DNA of 34,521 nucleotides from an uncultured Bacillota bacterium (GTDB taxonomy: Bacteria > Bacillota > Clostridia > Christensenellales > Borkfalkiaceae), in assembly GCA_949287105.1 (NCBI GenBank), contig CASEFE010000013.1, positions 1 to 34,521 of the forward strand, written 5' to 3'. This document shows, one piece after another, positions 14,794-24,489 of the stretch. Under the pieces are notes generated by a model. It saw only the letters and a program-made list of their open reading frames with translations, was not told the origin of the DNA and searched no databases. The translations under genes were made by a program, and so were the position numbers. Every line of letters begins with the position of its first letter. Within the stretch, counting starts at the first letter, position 1.

Positions 14794-16904
14794 TATTCAA
14801 GCTCCAAATCTACAAAGGAACAGCCTCCCGGCGGCAATTTGATCACAAACCCGATCGCCGCTTTCAATTGCTCTTCCTGGCCGACATTTGACCGAACCAG
14901 GTCACCCGGCATCACAAGTTTTAACGGCAATACCGGGAAATCGTTCCCGTTCACAATTTTTTTGATTTTTTTACCGTTTACATACACTTTGAAGGTCTTA
15001 TAATGATTCATCATGTCGTTTTCCGAAACCAGCCGAATCATTCCGTTTTCCAATTCGTAAAGCGTGACAAGATTTCCCGCCTCTGTACTTATCACATCCT
15101 GCGATGCCAAAAATAACAGACGCGCACAGGCTTTCATGATCCCCTCCGACACCGGACGATATACGAGATCATTCATCCAATATTCACAGTCAGAAACACT
15201 GTCGCTTGCACCGAATGTATATGCGGGCGCTTCCGCTTTTTCCAAAATGCTTTCAATTTCTGCGCGGTCAAATTTTTTAAGATGAAAGCCACCTACACAC
15301 ATTCTGTATTCTTTTTTCCCTTCAAAAGGATCTTCAAAATAGATATCCTCTTTTTCAAACAGAGGTTTTTTGGAACAAACCGAAGTGTAAATCACTCCAT
15401 CCGGATAATTTTTGATTTTTTCCAATTCTTCGTCGCTCAAAAGATCGATATTCGGTACAAACAAAAGCCCTTTCGCATATTCCAAATTTTCTGTGCGTAC
15501 GACCGCACCCATCTTTCCTCCGAACGAAGAAAGATCCGAAACAATCTTATGCGCAGAATAGCGGCGCGTTGCGATATATTCGGGAAGAAAATTGCGAACC
15601 ATCCGATCTGAAAAAACCAACGTCGCAGACAATGTCCTTTTCTCTTTTTCCCGATACGCGATCTCATACCTCTTTTTAAGCCAGCTCCATTCTTCTTTTG
15701 AAACAGAGTCCGCAAGGCAGACATAAAATCCTTCCGTTGCACGCTCCACTCCTTTTTCCGAAATATAAAGAGGTGATGTCAACATATAGATTTCTCGCTC
15801 ATTTGCCATCGGGCAATGGTTGATGACTGAGCCTTCTTCGGACGAATCCTTGGCATAGTTGATCGCCAATGTTTTGATTTTCGGCGCATATGCACGAATA
15901 AAATACGGTGCCGCCATCAGCTCGTTGATTTTATAACGGCTGCCCGGTTCGCTCAGATATAAGATCGTCGCCTGATCTTCCACGCAAATTTTGTCCACTC
16001 CCGCACGTTCAAGAGCTTTATAGTCCACCGCAAACCGATAAAAAGATTCAAACGGCGCCATCGTCCACGCATTGTTGACCATAACCTTTTTGCCGTGTTC
16101 GTGGAAAGTTTTGCATAATTTTGTAAAGAACAATTCCCACTCGTCCGCCAAAAAATTCAAATATTCTTCACGATGCTGCCCCCACACATAAGCCGCTCTG
16201 GCACCTACGCCGGGACTTCTTTCATCCCGCAAAGAATACATCAGCTCTTGGGGCGGCTGAATATGCGTGTGCTCGACAAAACGCCCGAACAGATCGTCCG
16301 AAAAATCTCCGTGCTGTACCTGTATGCTGTGCGGGAAAATCGCATCCGCCAAATGCAGCCCCGTCATGTTATAATCGGAGATACAAGCAAGAGCCTTTTT
16401 TATAAAATAATCACCAAAAGAAGTTCCGTCTTTGAATCGCTTCAAAAGATGAATATACCCTCGCTCCTTCGTGCTCTCTAGCGCAAGTTCCCTGTGCTCC
16501 ATCACAAAATCTTGTTTAACAGGATACCCGAACATTCCGATCTGCGGTGTAAAATCATCGTCGCGCTCCGGAGACAGATGATTCCCCATCACGCTCATAT
16601 ATGTTTCGACACCGTGTTTTTTCAGCTCCGTACTCAATATCCGAAGATCATAGTTCGTCCAATCCTGCCTCATGCGCAAGTCATTCCACGGACTTCCGTA
16701 ATAATTGCAATAGTCCGCAGGGAACTTTTTTTCCGTCGGCATCCCTTCTTCATGGTAATTTATAATGTCAGCATTGTATACAAATAAGCCAATGCTGTTT
16801 ACTTTCATTCCTATATTGTCAAGATATTCTTTGGCTCCTCTGTCCTCTTTCGTGACATCAAAGCCGATCAACGGCGTCCATAAACCTAATTCTCTTTCTT
16901 CCAT
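14793..16904 (-). CDS. putative glycoside hydrolase, GH42-like architecture, family not recognised
   Basis: A 703-residue cytosolic protein without a signal peptide. Residues 1 to about 390 look like a TIM barrel (VETYMSVMGNHLSPE, MTGLHLADAIF, KKVMVNNAWTMAPF, GVDKICVEDQAT). A Rossmann-like segment follows at about 420-520 (SATLVFSDRMVRNF, AKGLLFVPNIDLLSDEELEKI), like the glutaminase-like middle domain of GH42 proteins, then a small beta-rich C-terminal part. Carboxylates that could be catalytic include the Asp in HLADAIF and the Glu-Asp in CVEDQ, but this is a guess. It lies eight bases after the DUF4838 gene; that gene's TAG stop sits inside a weak AGGTG ribosome site. A hydrolase that acts on imported fragments fits the context, but the family is not identified. 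Confidence 0.7.
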   Translation of the reverse strand: MEERELGLWTPLIGFDVTKEDRGAKEYLDNIGMKVNSIGLFVYNADIINYHEEGMPTEKKFPADYCNYYGSPWNDLRMRQDWTNYDLRILSTELKKHGVETYMSVMGNHLSPERDDDFTPQIGMFGYPVKQDFVMEHRELALESTKERGYIHLLKRFKDGTSFGDYFIKKALACISDYNMTGLHLADAIFPHSIQVQHGDFSDDLFGRFVEHTHIQPPQELMYSLRDERSPGVGARAAYVWGQHREEYLNFLADEWELFFTKLCKTFHEHGKKVMVNNAWTMAPFESFYRFAVDYKALERAGVDKICVEDQATILYLSEPGSRYKINELMAAPYFIRAYAPKIKTLAINYAKDSSEEGSVINHCPMANEREIYMLTSPLYISEKGVERATEGFYVCLADSVSKEEWSWLKKRYEIAYREKEKRTLSATLVFSDRMVRNFLPEYIATRRYSAHKIVSDLSSFGGKMGAVVRTENLEYAKGLLFVPNIDLLSDEELEKIKNYPDGVIYTSVCSKKPLFEKEDIYFEDPFEGKKEYRMCVGGFHLKKFDRAEIESILEKAEAPAYTFGASDSVSDCEYWMNDLVYRPVSEGIMKACARLLFLASQDVISTEAGNLVTLYELENGMIRLVSENDMMNHYKTFKVYVNGKKIKKIVNGNDFPVLPLKLVMPGDLVRSNVGQEEQLKAAIGFVIKLPPGGCSFVDLELE

Positions 16905-16912
16905 ATCTGCAC

Positions 16913-18622
16913 CTATCCCAATTTATGCCATAGATCCGGTGACGCCGTGAAATCTACATCCTGCGGCAACGGTTTGTCCGGATTCATATAAATCCCGTTC
17001 TCTATGATAAATTTATAAAGTTTTTTATTGTCTTTTACATACTTTAATCGTGCCGATTCATCTCCGTGCACGTATTCATCTTCATACAACGCAAGTTGAA
17101 GATAATAATCAACCTGCACCGAACTTCGCCGCACGCGCTTTCTCTTAATCATCGAGCCTGCGCTTTTTTCCGCTTTTTCAAAAAGAATCTTCGCTTTTTT
17201 CATAAACGGAATTCCTGCTTCTTTCGGTAGAATTTTCAAAGGATGGTAATAAATTCCGAAATGAACATCTTTACAAAGAGCATGCAAGCCGTCAATATAT
17301 TCTTTTATGTATACCCACCCTTTTCCGTAATAATGCAGCAAAAATTCATCGATCAGATCCGAATACTCCTTGTCACCAATTGTCGGATCCCATAAAAGTT
17401 TTGCCTGCAAATACGCTTTCAGTTCGGCAAATTCTCCCGAATGACAGGTATTTATATTGCCCTGCATCAATACCCCCGTAACCTTATGCTCCGCGTAAAA
17501 CCGTATGTTTTTACGGAAAGAATACAAATTCGGAAACGGTGAAAAATAATGATGAAAATTCGTTGTGTAATCCCAGATCTGCAACGCCGGAGAAATTTCT
17601 GACCAACCCAAAAAATCTTCTTTAAACATTCTGTCTGATAATATTTCTGCCCACGGTGCAGGAGTAGCATGCGTACACTCCGCTACCGAATGCGAACTGC
17701 AACATTCGATCGGACACAGCTGCACGATCACATTGTGCCTCGGCCGAACATATTTGGGCGGTTTCCTGGTGTACTGGTATGCAAATGTATGAAATAATAC
17801 ATTCGGGAAGTCTTTTTCCAGTTCTTCCGCCACTCGGTTTACAAAATGGATCATAGTCCCTGCATGACTCTCTTCCTTTGCGTCGATCTCCGCGCATTTT
17901 TCACATTTGCATACGCGAAAATCATCGTTTTGCGAAATAGAAACAAATGCAGCTTCCGGATTCGCCTCCAATCTCTTTCTCACATTCTTAACAACGGTCC
18001 GGTAAATATTTTCGTCCGTAAGACAAGGCTCGGGCGCTTCATATCCCGTTTCTGCCAATTCACCCAAAGTATGCCCGAAATATCCGGCAAAACACTTCGC
18101 GCCTCCTGTGCCGCCGAAAAAATTCCGATAATATCCGCTGTTGATCTTCTGCTTGACGCTCCAATCTATATCAAAATTGGTAGACCACAATACGTCGCGC
18201 ATAGAAAACGTCGGAGTATAATGTTCCTCATAGCCTTCCGGAATAACAATTTTTTTCGAAGAAGGTATAAATTCTTCATCCGGAGCAAAAAAGCGACAAT
18301 GTGCAAATTCTTCCAAAAAGGTATACACCGCGTAGATCACACCCCTGCCGCGGCCGCCAAGATACAACTTACCTTCCCGGCAAACAATAAAATATCCGTC
18401 TTCGCCCAGATGAAATGTTTCTGCATAATCCTCCCCGCGTACCGTCTTTCCGATCAGAATTTCATTTTCACGAACCGGCATAAGATCATTGCATTTCTGC
18501 AAAAATACCCGCGCGCTCTTTTTAAGATATTTACCCAACTGCTCGGAAGCATATCTGTCTGCATCGGTAGCCCCTTCGTAGGACAATACCACATTCATCG
18601 CTTTGCTGCTGCTTATTTCCAT
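16913..18622 (-). CDS. DUF4838 domain protein, GH20/GH67-like
   Basis: A 569-residue cytosolic protein. The N-terminal domain at about residues 1-115 is of the alpha-glucuronidase/hexosaminidase N-terminal type (SEQLGKYLKKSARVF, GRGVIYAVYTFLEEFAHCRFFAPDEE). A DUF4838 TIM-barrel-like region at about 120-440 carries its hallmarks: FVSISQNDDFRVCKCEKCAEID, FANRVAEEL-type helix VNRVAEELEKDFP, FHTFAYQYTRKPPK and VIVQLCPIECC. The CxCxxC cluster is a typical family feature. DUF4838 proteins are common in polysaccharide loci but lack an agreed activity. A 71-base gap with a strong hairpin separates it from the surface lipoprotein gene upstream. GGGAGG provides the ribosome site. Confidence 0.87.
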   Translation of the reverse strand: MEISSSKAMNVVLSYEGATDADRYASEQLGKYLKKSARVFLQKCNDLMPVRENEILIGKTVRGEDYAETFHLGEDGYFIVCREGKLYLGGRGRGVIYAVYTFLEEFAHCRFFAPDEEFIPSSKKIVIPEGYEEHYTPTFSMRDVLWSTNFDIDWSVKQKINSGYYRNFFGGTGGAKCFAGYFGHTLGELAETGYEAPEPCLTDENIYRTVVKNVRKRLEANPEAAFVSISQNDDFRVCKCEKCAEIDAKEESHAGTMIHFVNRVAEELEKDFPNVLFHTFAYQYTRKPPKYVRPRHNVIVQLCPIECCSSHSVAECTHATPAPWAEILSDRMFKEDFLGWSEISPALQIWDYTTNFHHYFSPFPNLYSFRKNIRFYAEHKVTGVLMQGNINTCHSGEFAELKAYLQAKLLWDPTIGDKEYSDLIDEFLLHYYGKGWVYIKEYIDGLHALCKDVHFGIYYHPLKILPKEAGIPFMKKAKILFEKAEKSAGSMIKRKRVRRSSVQVDYYLQLALYEDEYVHGDESARLKYVKDNKKLYKFIIENGIYMNPDKPLPQDVDFTASPDLWHKLG

Positions 18623-18642
18623 TTTGCCTTACCTCCCGTTGC

Positions 18643-18678
18643 ACAAAACGCCCATTGTAAAGACAACGGGCGTTTTGT
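18643..18678 (-). promoter_or_regulatory. strong intercistronic hairpin without U-tract
   Basis: Arms at 18643-18653 and 18668-18678 pair over 11 bases (ACAAAACGCCC type), extended by an inner 4-bp stem (TTGT/ACAA). On the transcribed minus strand the stem is followed by GCAACGGGAGG, the ribosome site of the next gene, not by T. It fits a stabilising or processing stem that sets different levels for the lipoprotein genes and the cytosolic enzyme genes, or a weak attenuator. Confidence 0.7.
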
Positions 18679-18693
18679 CAATGCTCTCCAATT

Positions 18694-20775
18694 TTATGCG
18701 GCTGCCGTTGCAGGCTGCGTTGCCATATATTCACCGATATACAAATTACCCGCTTTACCGTCATTCACTCTGAAGTAAAATGCGATAGTGCTAAGCTCGT
18801 TTGCTTCCGTGATCAAACCGTCCGCCCAAAGCGTCTGCGCATATCCTGTAATTCTTGCAGGATCCCACAAAATAAAGGTGTGCGGCTCAATCGACGTATA
18901 CTGCCAGCTCGAATTGGTGCCGACCATGTTGAACATATCGATCGCAAAATCGTTCGGATTGTAAATCAAAAACTCTAATCTCTGCGTTTCTTTGTTACCT
19001 TCTACCTTAACTCCCGCCTTGGTTGTGAATACCTGACGCATCGTGTCCAGATTTTGAGAATGATCGTCAAACGTCACATTCAGCATCTTTGTTCCCAAAA
19101 TTGCCGAGAAAGAATCTTCTACCACCACGGAGCTGACCTGATTTGCCGTCGTAAAAGTCATGTCTGTAAATATATCGGCAACCCTCGCTTCCATGTCGTG
19201 AAGAATGATCGTCTGCGTCCTCGTTTCCGTGGTCCCGTCTTCCATCGTCGCCGTATATTCGATGTAATACGCATATCCCGGCAACATGTCGATTCCTTCT
19301 GAAATATCATCCAACACTCCGTTCGTGAATTGCTCTTCGTCAACAGAGGTCGGTGCCGTACCATATTGCGCATGCACATACGAACGGAAATTTCGTGCGG
19401 TCACTTTCGCTGTAATTTCTGTTGTATCATTTTTTGCAGTGGGAAAATCGCTGCGGAATTCTTCCTCTCCGCTCTCGTTTACATAATAAGTCAAGCCGTA
19501 AGGATCGCTCATTTCATCCAAGCTTATGATCCTGTCTTCGGGAAACGTGGCAAACTCTGTATATGCTTCCGCCGTCCCGCGCAATCCGCCGATATATACA
19601 TTCCCTTCTTCGCCGGCAGCAGGGACTACGGTAAATTGCAGCATGTTCATCGCGCCCGTCGCTCTGTCGATAAATCCATGCGCTTCAAAAGCAGCTCCCG
19701 CCGCAGCTCCCGTCTGGAACCAAGGCCGTGAATAAGGATTCCACAACATATACGAATGCGGCGCAATCTTGCAATCTGCAGGCCAAGCCGTAGCTTTGAC
19801 GGCAAACGTCACTTCGCAGTCGCTATCGTTATAAATAACCCATTGCAGGTCGGAAGTATTTTTCGTGCCGAGATAAATGCCCTCTTTGTAGAAGAATCCG
19901 CTCGCTTCAACCTGACCTGCAGGACAGTTCAAATTCATCGCTTTGCTCTCGCCGAAAATATCGGAAGGCGCATCCACTACCGTCATATTGATCAGCTCTT
20001 CTGAGGAAAGATCATCGTAGAGAGGACCAAAAGTCTCCGATACAAGATCATACGTCTTGACTACAAGTACGGTTTGAATTTTTGTTTCCGTCTTACCGTC
20101 TTTGGATGCCGTGTACGCGATCTCATAAGCGCGCTGAGGTACCATATAAATACCGTCCGAAACGTCCGTCAGAATGCCTTCACTGTATCCGTTTTCCGAA
20201 TAATTCTCCTTCACGCCGCCTGCAATCGCATAATTGTCGTCATCGGGTAAAAACTCCAATTGCTCATCTGTCGTTCCTGCCTTCATTGTAACCGTAATAC
20301 CCAACTGTGCTCCGTCCACTACCGTAGGAAGATCGTTGCGATAGGTCTCTGTTCCTTCCTCGTTGACATAATACGTAATGTCTTGGGAAGAATTGATCAG
20401 ACGATCCTCCGGGAAAGACGTGAACATCGAAGGCACTTCCGTCGACTTGAATGCAGCCGTGACTACAATGTTTTTGTTTACGTTCTTAACTTCGTATTTG
20501 TTGTCACTCGTCTTTGTCTGCGATTCATCGTTAATTTTGAGCCAATCCAACTCATACGAGGCATCCGGAGTCGCCGTGATCACGACGTTTTCTCCTGCTT
20601 TCACCGTCGTCTTGTCAGCCGTTACGCTGCCACCTGTCAGCCCGGTCGGAAGCGTGACTGTATAAGTCTTTCCTTCCGAGCCCTTTTCTGCGGGATCACA
20701 TGCAACGGTAAATCCGACCGATAGGCACATGATCAACGCCGCAATGATTGCCAGAAACTTGCTTGCTCTTTTCAT
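18694..20775 (-). CDS. surface lipoprotein with InlB-type repeat and tandem glycan-binding-like units
   Basis: A 693-residue exported lipoprotein (signal peptide to Cys26 in FTVAC). Residues about 38-110 form a divergent InlB B-repeat-like domain (VTLPTGLTGGSV, GENVVITATPDASYE). The rest is a tandem duplication of about 285 residues: unit 1 at about 118-404 and unit 2 at about 408-690. Both begin with FPEDR and YYVNE-x-G, then a DGI or EGI-x-M-x-P turn, an EIAYTA or YIEYTA strand, an EPH or APH block and a final NVYIG or NLYIG strand. No catalytic residues are apparent. A role in capturing glycans at the cell surface is inferred from its place between importer and enzyme genes. AAGGAG precedes the start. 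Confidence 0.82.
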   Translation of the reverse strand: MKRASKFLAIIAALIMCLSVGFTVACDPAEKGSEGKTYTVTLPTGLTGGSVTADKTTVKAGENVVITATPDASYELDWLKINDESQTKTSDNKYEVKNVNKNIVVTAAFKSTEVPSMFTSFPEDRLINSSQDITYYVNEEGTETYRNDLPTVVDGAQLGITVTMKAGTTDEQLEFLPDDDNYAIAGGVKENYSENGYSEGILTDVSDGIYMVPQRAYEIAYTASKDGKTETKIQTVLVVKTYDLVSETFGPLYDDLSSEELINMTVVDAPSDIFGESKAMNLNCPAGQVEASGFFYKEGIYLGTKNTSDLQWVIYNDSDCEVTFAVKATAWPADCKIAPHSYMLWNPYSRPWFQTGAAAGAAFEAHGFIDRATGAMNMLQFTVVPAAGEEGNVYIGGLRGTAEAYTEFATFPEDRIISLDEMSDPYGLTYYVNESGEEEFRSDFPTAKNDTTEITAKVTARNFRSYVHAQYGTAPTSVDEEQFTNGVLDDISEGIDMLPGYAYYIEYTATMEDGTTETRTQTIILHDMEARVADIFTDMTFTTANQVSSVVVEDSFSAILGTKMLNVTFDDHSQNLDTMRQVFTTKAGVKVEGNKETQRLEFLIYNPNDFAIDMFNMVGTNSSWQYTSIEPHTFILWDPARITGYAQTLWADGLITEANELSTIAFYFRVNDGKAGNLYIGEYMATQPATAAA

Positions 20776-20858
20776 CTCTTTTCTCCTTATATATTTTTGT
20801 TTAACGCTGTTCGCGCAAACTTCATAACTTATGCCCTTTTAGGGCAGCCGCACAGGAT

Positions 20859-21962
20859 CTATTTATTCATCATGATTTCATCAAAATAAATACTGCACGG
20901 CGTGTTTGAAGGAAACGCTACCACTACATGAAAGGAACTGAAATCTTTCAGATCAAATTTGTTTTCTTCAAACGTAGCAATCGGAATTACGATTTCCGAC
21001 CATTGATTGGCTTTTGCAAGCCCCACATACACCTGCGCCGTTTCATCGCCGTTTGCCATTAACATGCTGACATCTTCTTCGCCTTGGTTGTATACCCAAT
21101 AGGACAAGCTCTTATATCCGCTGATATCTTTGATATACGGCTCCGTCTTCCAACCCGCGCCATAAGTCGGCGTCGTGAAATATCCGGTAAGATTTGTCAT
21201 TTTGAAGGAACCGGCACCGCCCTTGATAAAGTTTGCATCCGTATTGAATTCCAGATTGGACGGCGTGTACTGATATTGATTGATGTTCGACCATGCAGAC
21301 ATATACTCAGGCTTATCCGCTGACTCGATTTCATCCGCACGACGAATCACATAATTTTCATCGATCGGCTCATCCGTCACATGATACCGCAGATTATCCA
21401 AATAAAAACTGCGGTACGGCTGACGGTAAGAAGTTGCTCTGTCAAATACAAGTCTCAACTGCAAAACCTGATCAATGCGCAACAATTTCGACAGAAAATC
21501 CCGATCGATTTCAAAAACCGCCGTCGTCATTTTCTTAGCCGGAAGCTCTACTTTATTTTCACTGGATAATAAAGGACTGTTTTTTCCCTTCGTCAGATAT
21601 TGGAAATAAATATTTGCCGTGAAATCATTATCGTTGTATACATCGACAGATATTTTTTCCACATCCGAATAATCGGTCTTTTCATATCGCGTTCCCAAAA
21701 CCAATCCCATGGCCGGGTTACGATTTGTCTTATAATCACCGTTGATTTGCAGATGAACCGCATGCTCGCCCTCTGTCACATATTTCTTGTCCGTAGTCAG
21801 CTTTGCCGATCCAAAATCGTTGAGATAACGCATATTGATCAGCTCATCATACGTTTCAAATCCCGAAACCAACGTCCCCGCTTCTTTTTCTTTACATCCG
21901 ACGATCGAGGAAACAGACAAACACATGAGTAAAGATAGCATTACAATGATAATTTTTTTCAT
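20859..21962 (-). CDS. lipoprotein with two CBM-like beta-sandwich modules
   Basis: A 367-residue exported lipoprotein (Cys23 in SIVGC). Two jelly-roll-like modules are seen: about 30-200 (GFETYDELINMRYLNDFG to FYLDNLRYHVTD) and about 215-367 (ADKPEYMSAWSNINQYQY to IYFDEIMMNK). Each has the closing Y-F-D/L-D strand common to carbohydrate-binding modules. It is a clear paralogue of the protein at 30038-31279, which shares FETYDE, the QPYR-x-FY-x-DNLRY block and AWSNINQY. In both places the gene directly follows a GH123-like gene, here by 14 bases. It is probably a glycan-binding partner of that enzyme. No active site was seen. Confidence 0.85.
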   Translation of the reverse strand: MKKIIIVMLSLLMCLSVSSIVGCKEKEAGTLVSGFETYDELINMRYLNDFGSAKLTTDKKYVTEGEHAVHLQINGDYKTNRNPAMGLVLGTRYEKTDYSDVEKISVDVYNDNDFTANIYFQYLTKGKNSPLLSSENKVELPAKKMTTAVFEIDRDFLSKLLRIDQVLQLRLVFDRATSYRQPYRSFYLDNLRYHVTDEPIDENYVIRRADEIESADKPEYMSAWSNINQYQYTPSNLEFNTDANFIKGGAGSFKMTNLTGYFTTPTYGAGWKTEPYIKDISGYKSLSYWVYNQGEEDVSMLMANGDETAQVYVGLAKANQWSEIVIPIATFEENKFDLKDFSSFHVVVAFPSNTPCSIYFDEIMMNK

Positions 21963-21976
21963 GTTTATCCCTCCCG

Positions 21977-24487
21977 TTATTTCCGCGTCATGAAAATGTT
22001 GTCCAGATATACAATTATGTCTGTATCCAACAAATCAAAATAGAAATTCATCGTCTCGACTTTGGAATACAACTCTTCTCCGTTCAGAATCCATGTATCG
22101 TTGCTGATGTTATCGATTTTGACTTTGTTCCAGCCCGGTGACAATTCTATTTCCAGTATCCTCTTGTTCCGCATTGCCCCGCTTTCCGATCTTGCCGAAA
22201 GCTCGGCCATAAACGCCAACGGCTCCGAACCAGGATTGTAAATATCCAGTTCAAACGATTTCAGTTTTGTAATATCACCCAAAGTTTCCTTTTCAAAATA
22301 GAAATAAGGCTGATATTTCGCTTGTTCTGCCATTGTCCATTCGCACGCCTTTATTTCCACCTTCAAAGAACCTGTTCCATTCTTTACATATTGACTGTCC
22401 GTATTGTGCGATACCGTAATATGATCCTTCGGGGTACCTAAACGCTGCGATCCTTTCACCAAAGCACTTTCTTCGGCTGTCTCAAAATTTGCGATACGTT
22501 GCATGCCATTCAGTACAAAGAACGAAATTTCTACTTCGCTGCCGCCATTGACTATCACTGCATCAAAATAGTTATCCGATTCTCCCAACGAAAGAGAATA
22601 CACAAACTTTGTTGCATTTTTATAATTCTCGCCCTTGACAACCGTATCCCCTACCTTCAGAGAACTTCCTTGTTTGGCGATCACCGTGATGTCCACGCTG
22701 TTTGTCAGCGAATTTACTTCTCCGATCGAATAGAACGCCTTCACGTCCGACGAAAGCAATTCGATCATCTGCGCCACTTTTTCGCGCGCCTGCAACACCG
22801 CTTCGAAATCTTCGTTGGCTACCGTTCCGGTATATATACTGTCGTAGAACGACCGCATCATCGTATCAAAATCCAAGTCCGTGATCCCATATTCCGAAAT
22901 AGCCTGGTTGTAGAGATTTTCTAACATGTACAGATATTCGTAATCTTCAAATCCGTCTTTGATGCTCATCAGTCGGATACTCGGGAAAAATTCATCCAAA
23001 CCGTACTTGGCTCCCGGATACAGAAGATACCCGTCCCCGTTTGCCCCCGTGTAAACACCGTTGGCTTTATTGTATACGTCCCCGGTTACCGCGCCGTTGA
23101 TCGTATCAATGGAAGACGTCGTTTCCACATACATCGCCGTGCCCCAATACAAAAGCCCTTCGATATCATAGTCGTATTGCATCCACAAAAGCGCACGACT
23201 TGCATTCAGATCCATATCAATGTTGAAGTTGACATAAGGTTCATACGGGTGTACGCAAACATACCACCACGTCGTTCCGTAATCTGTTCCAGCTAATTCG
23301 TTATTCTTTCCTAAATACGGATTCTGCCGGAAATCTTCATACATATCGCGCATCGATTGCGTATTGAAATCGCTTACGAGCGGCGCATACGTACGCAAAC
23401 CGTCAATGGTATCGATGCTTGCCGTCATGGTAATGAGCACTTCCACCCCCATGATATCTTCGCGCGTAAGCCCGTATCCTGCAAGCTCCTCTTCCGAATA
23501 AGAATTTGCCAACGCTATTAACTCGTCGATCTTGTTGTCGTGCCTTCTCTTTGCTTCCTCCATCATTGTGAATGGTTCGTCCAACAGATAAAAGTACGCT
23601 TTGTCCACAAGGTTCAGTTCGGGCGTCGAGTTTTCAATACATGCCTTCAATCGCGTCATCCCGACCGTACCGTCACCGTGAACATTGTAAGATGTCACCC
23701 TCGGATCGGCCGCATATTCTTTGATTACTTTGATCCAGTCATCAAGATTGTATTCCCATGACGCCATTTCCGTCGTAGTGATCCGATAATTCAATAAATA
23801 ATCAACTGTCTTCTGATAGGTCTCTACCGTATTGTCCAGTTGGCCGCCGATCATGTATTCCTGCATCAGATTAAACGTGGAACGCGCATGGTTCTCCGTC
23901 GGTACAACAAAATCCCAAACCGTCGCTACGATCGGAATCGAATGCTCCTTTTCATTGAGCGTAAGCGTTGCTGTTCCATAATATTTGCCCGCCGGCGTGT
24001 TTTTGCTCGTCGTCACGTTGATGTAAACAGCTTGATTCTGCCCCGCTCCTATCTTGTTTTCACCGCTTTTTTTCGATACTTCCATCGGAATGAGCGCATC
24101 CGGATAATACCCCAAAGGACGAACAGAGTTCGGATTGGTGTGTTTTGTCAGCTTCACATAGAACTCTGCATACACCTCAACGTCGCTGATCGTATGGCCT
24201 GCATTGTCCGAAAGATCGCTTACCGAAACATTGTAATAGGCAACGTCTTCTTCCGGCGTGATCATCAATTGCACGCCTTCCGATTCGTTTTTTGCAAGTT
24301 TTACGTCCAAAACCGGATTTTCCGTATAATAATCCTCATACGATTCATCCCGCAAAACTTTCACCGTGGAAGGCATTGTCCATATCTCGGCATCCACTTC
24401 TTTCATCGGTGTCTTTGCACAGGCGGCGGCTCCGACCGTAAAACATGCCATTACCGCCGCACAAATTAAACTATTTAATCTCTTCAT
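21977..24487 (-). CDS. GH123-like (DUF4091) lipoprotein with C-terminal CBM-like module
   Basis: An 836-residue surface lipoprotein (Cys23 in AAAC). The N-terminal beta-sandwich is at about 30-195 (EIWTMPSTVKVLRDE to IPIVATVWDFVVP), and the DUF4091/GH123-type catalytic TIM barrel at about 200-580. The Asp303-Glu304 pair in YFYLLDEPF matches the catalytic pair of GH123 beta-N-acetylgalactosaminidases, which use the substrate's N-acetyl group. Other family features are TDYGTTWWYVCVHP and SIRLMSIKDGFEDYEYLYMLE. A C-terminal module at about 660-836 resembles the neighbouring CBM-like lipoproteins (YVKNGTGSLKVEI, VYLDNIFM). Its paralogue at 28219-30021 lacks this module. It starts two bases after the binding-protein gene stop. 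The beta-N-acetylhexosaminidase role is inferred from the family. Confidence 0.87.
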   Translation of the reverse strand: MKRLNSLICAAVMACFTVGAAACAKTPMKEVDAEIWTMPSTVKVLRDESYEDYYTENPVLDVKLAKNESEGVQLMITPEEDVAYYNVSVSDLSDNAGHTISDVEVYAEFYVKLTKHTNPNSVRPLGYYPDALIPMEVSKKSGENKIGAGQNQAVYINVTTSKNTPAGKYYGTATLTLNEKEHSIPIVATVWDFVVPTENHARSTFNLMQEYMIGGQLDNTVETYQKTVDYLLNYRITTTEMASWEYNLDDWIKVIKEYAADPRVTSYNVHGDGTVGMTRLKACIENSTPELNLVDKAYFYLLDEPFTMMEEAKRRHDNKIDELIALANSYSEEELAGYGLTREDIMGVEVLITMTASIDTIDGLRTYAPLVSDFNTQSMRDMYEDFRQNPYLGKNNELAGTDYGTTWWYVCVHPYEPYVNFNIDMDLNASRALLWMQYDYDIEGLLYWGTAMYVETTSSIDTINGAVTGDVYNKANGVYTGANGDGYLLYPGAKYGLDEFFPSIRLMSIKDGFEDYEYLYMLENLYNQAISEYGITDLDFDTMMRSFYDSIYTGTVANEDFEAVLQAREKVAQMIELLSSDVKAFYSIGEVNSLTNSVDITVIAKQGSSLKVGDTVVKGENYKNATKFVYSLSLGESDNYFDAVIVNGGSEVEISFFVLNGMQRIANFETAEESALVKGSQRLGTPKDHITVSHNTDSQYVKNGTGSLKVEIKACEWTMAEQAKYQPYFYFEKETLGDITKLKSFELDIYNPGSEPLAFMAELSARSESGAMRNKRILEIELSPGWNKVKIDNISNDTWILNGEELYSKVETMNFYFDLLDTDIIVYLDNIFMTRK

Positions 24488-24489
24488 GC

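Noticed and set aside
17846..18778. 310-codon plus-strand frame opposite DUF4838 and the lipoprotein gene
   Set aside because: It spans two real minus-strand genes and the hairpin between them; no family was recognised.
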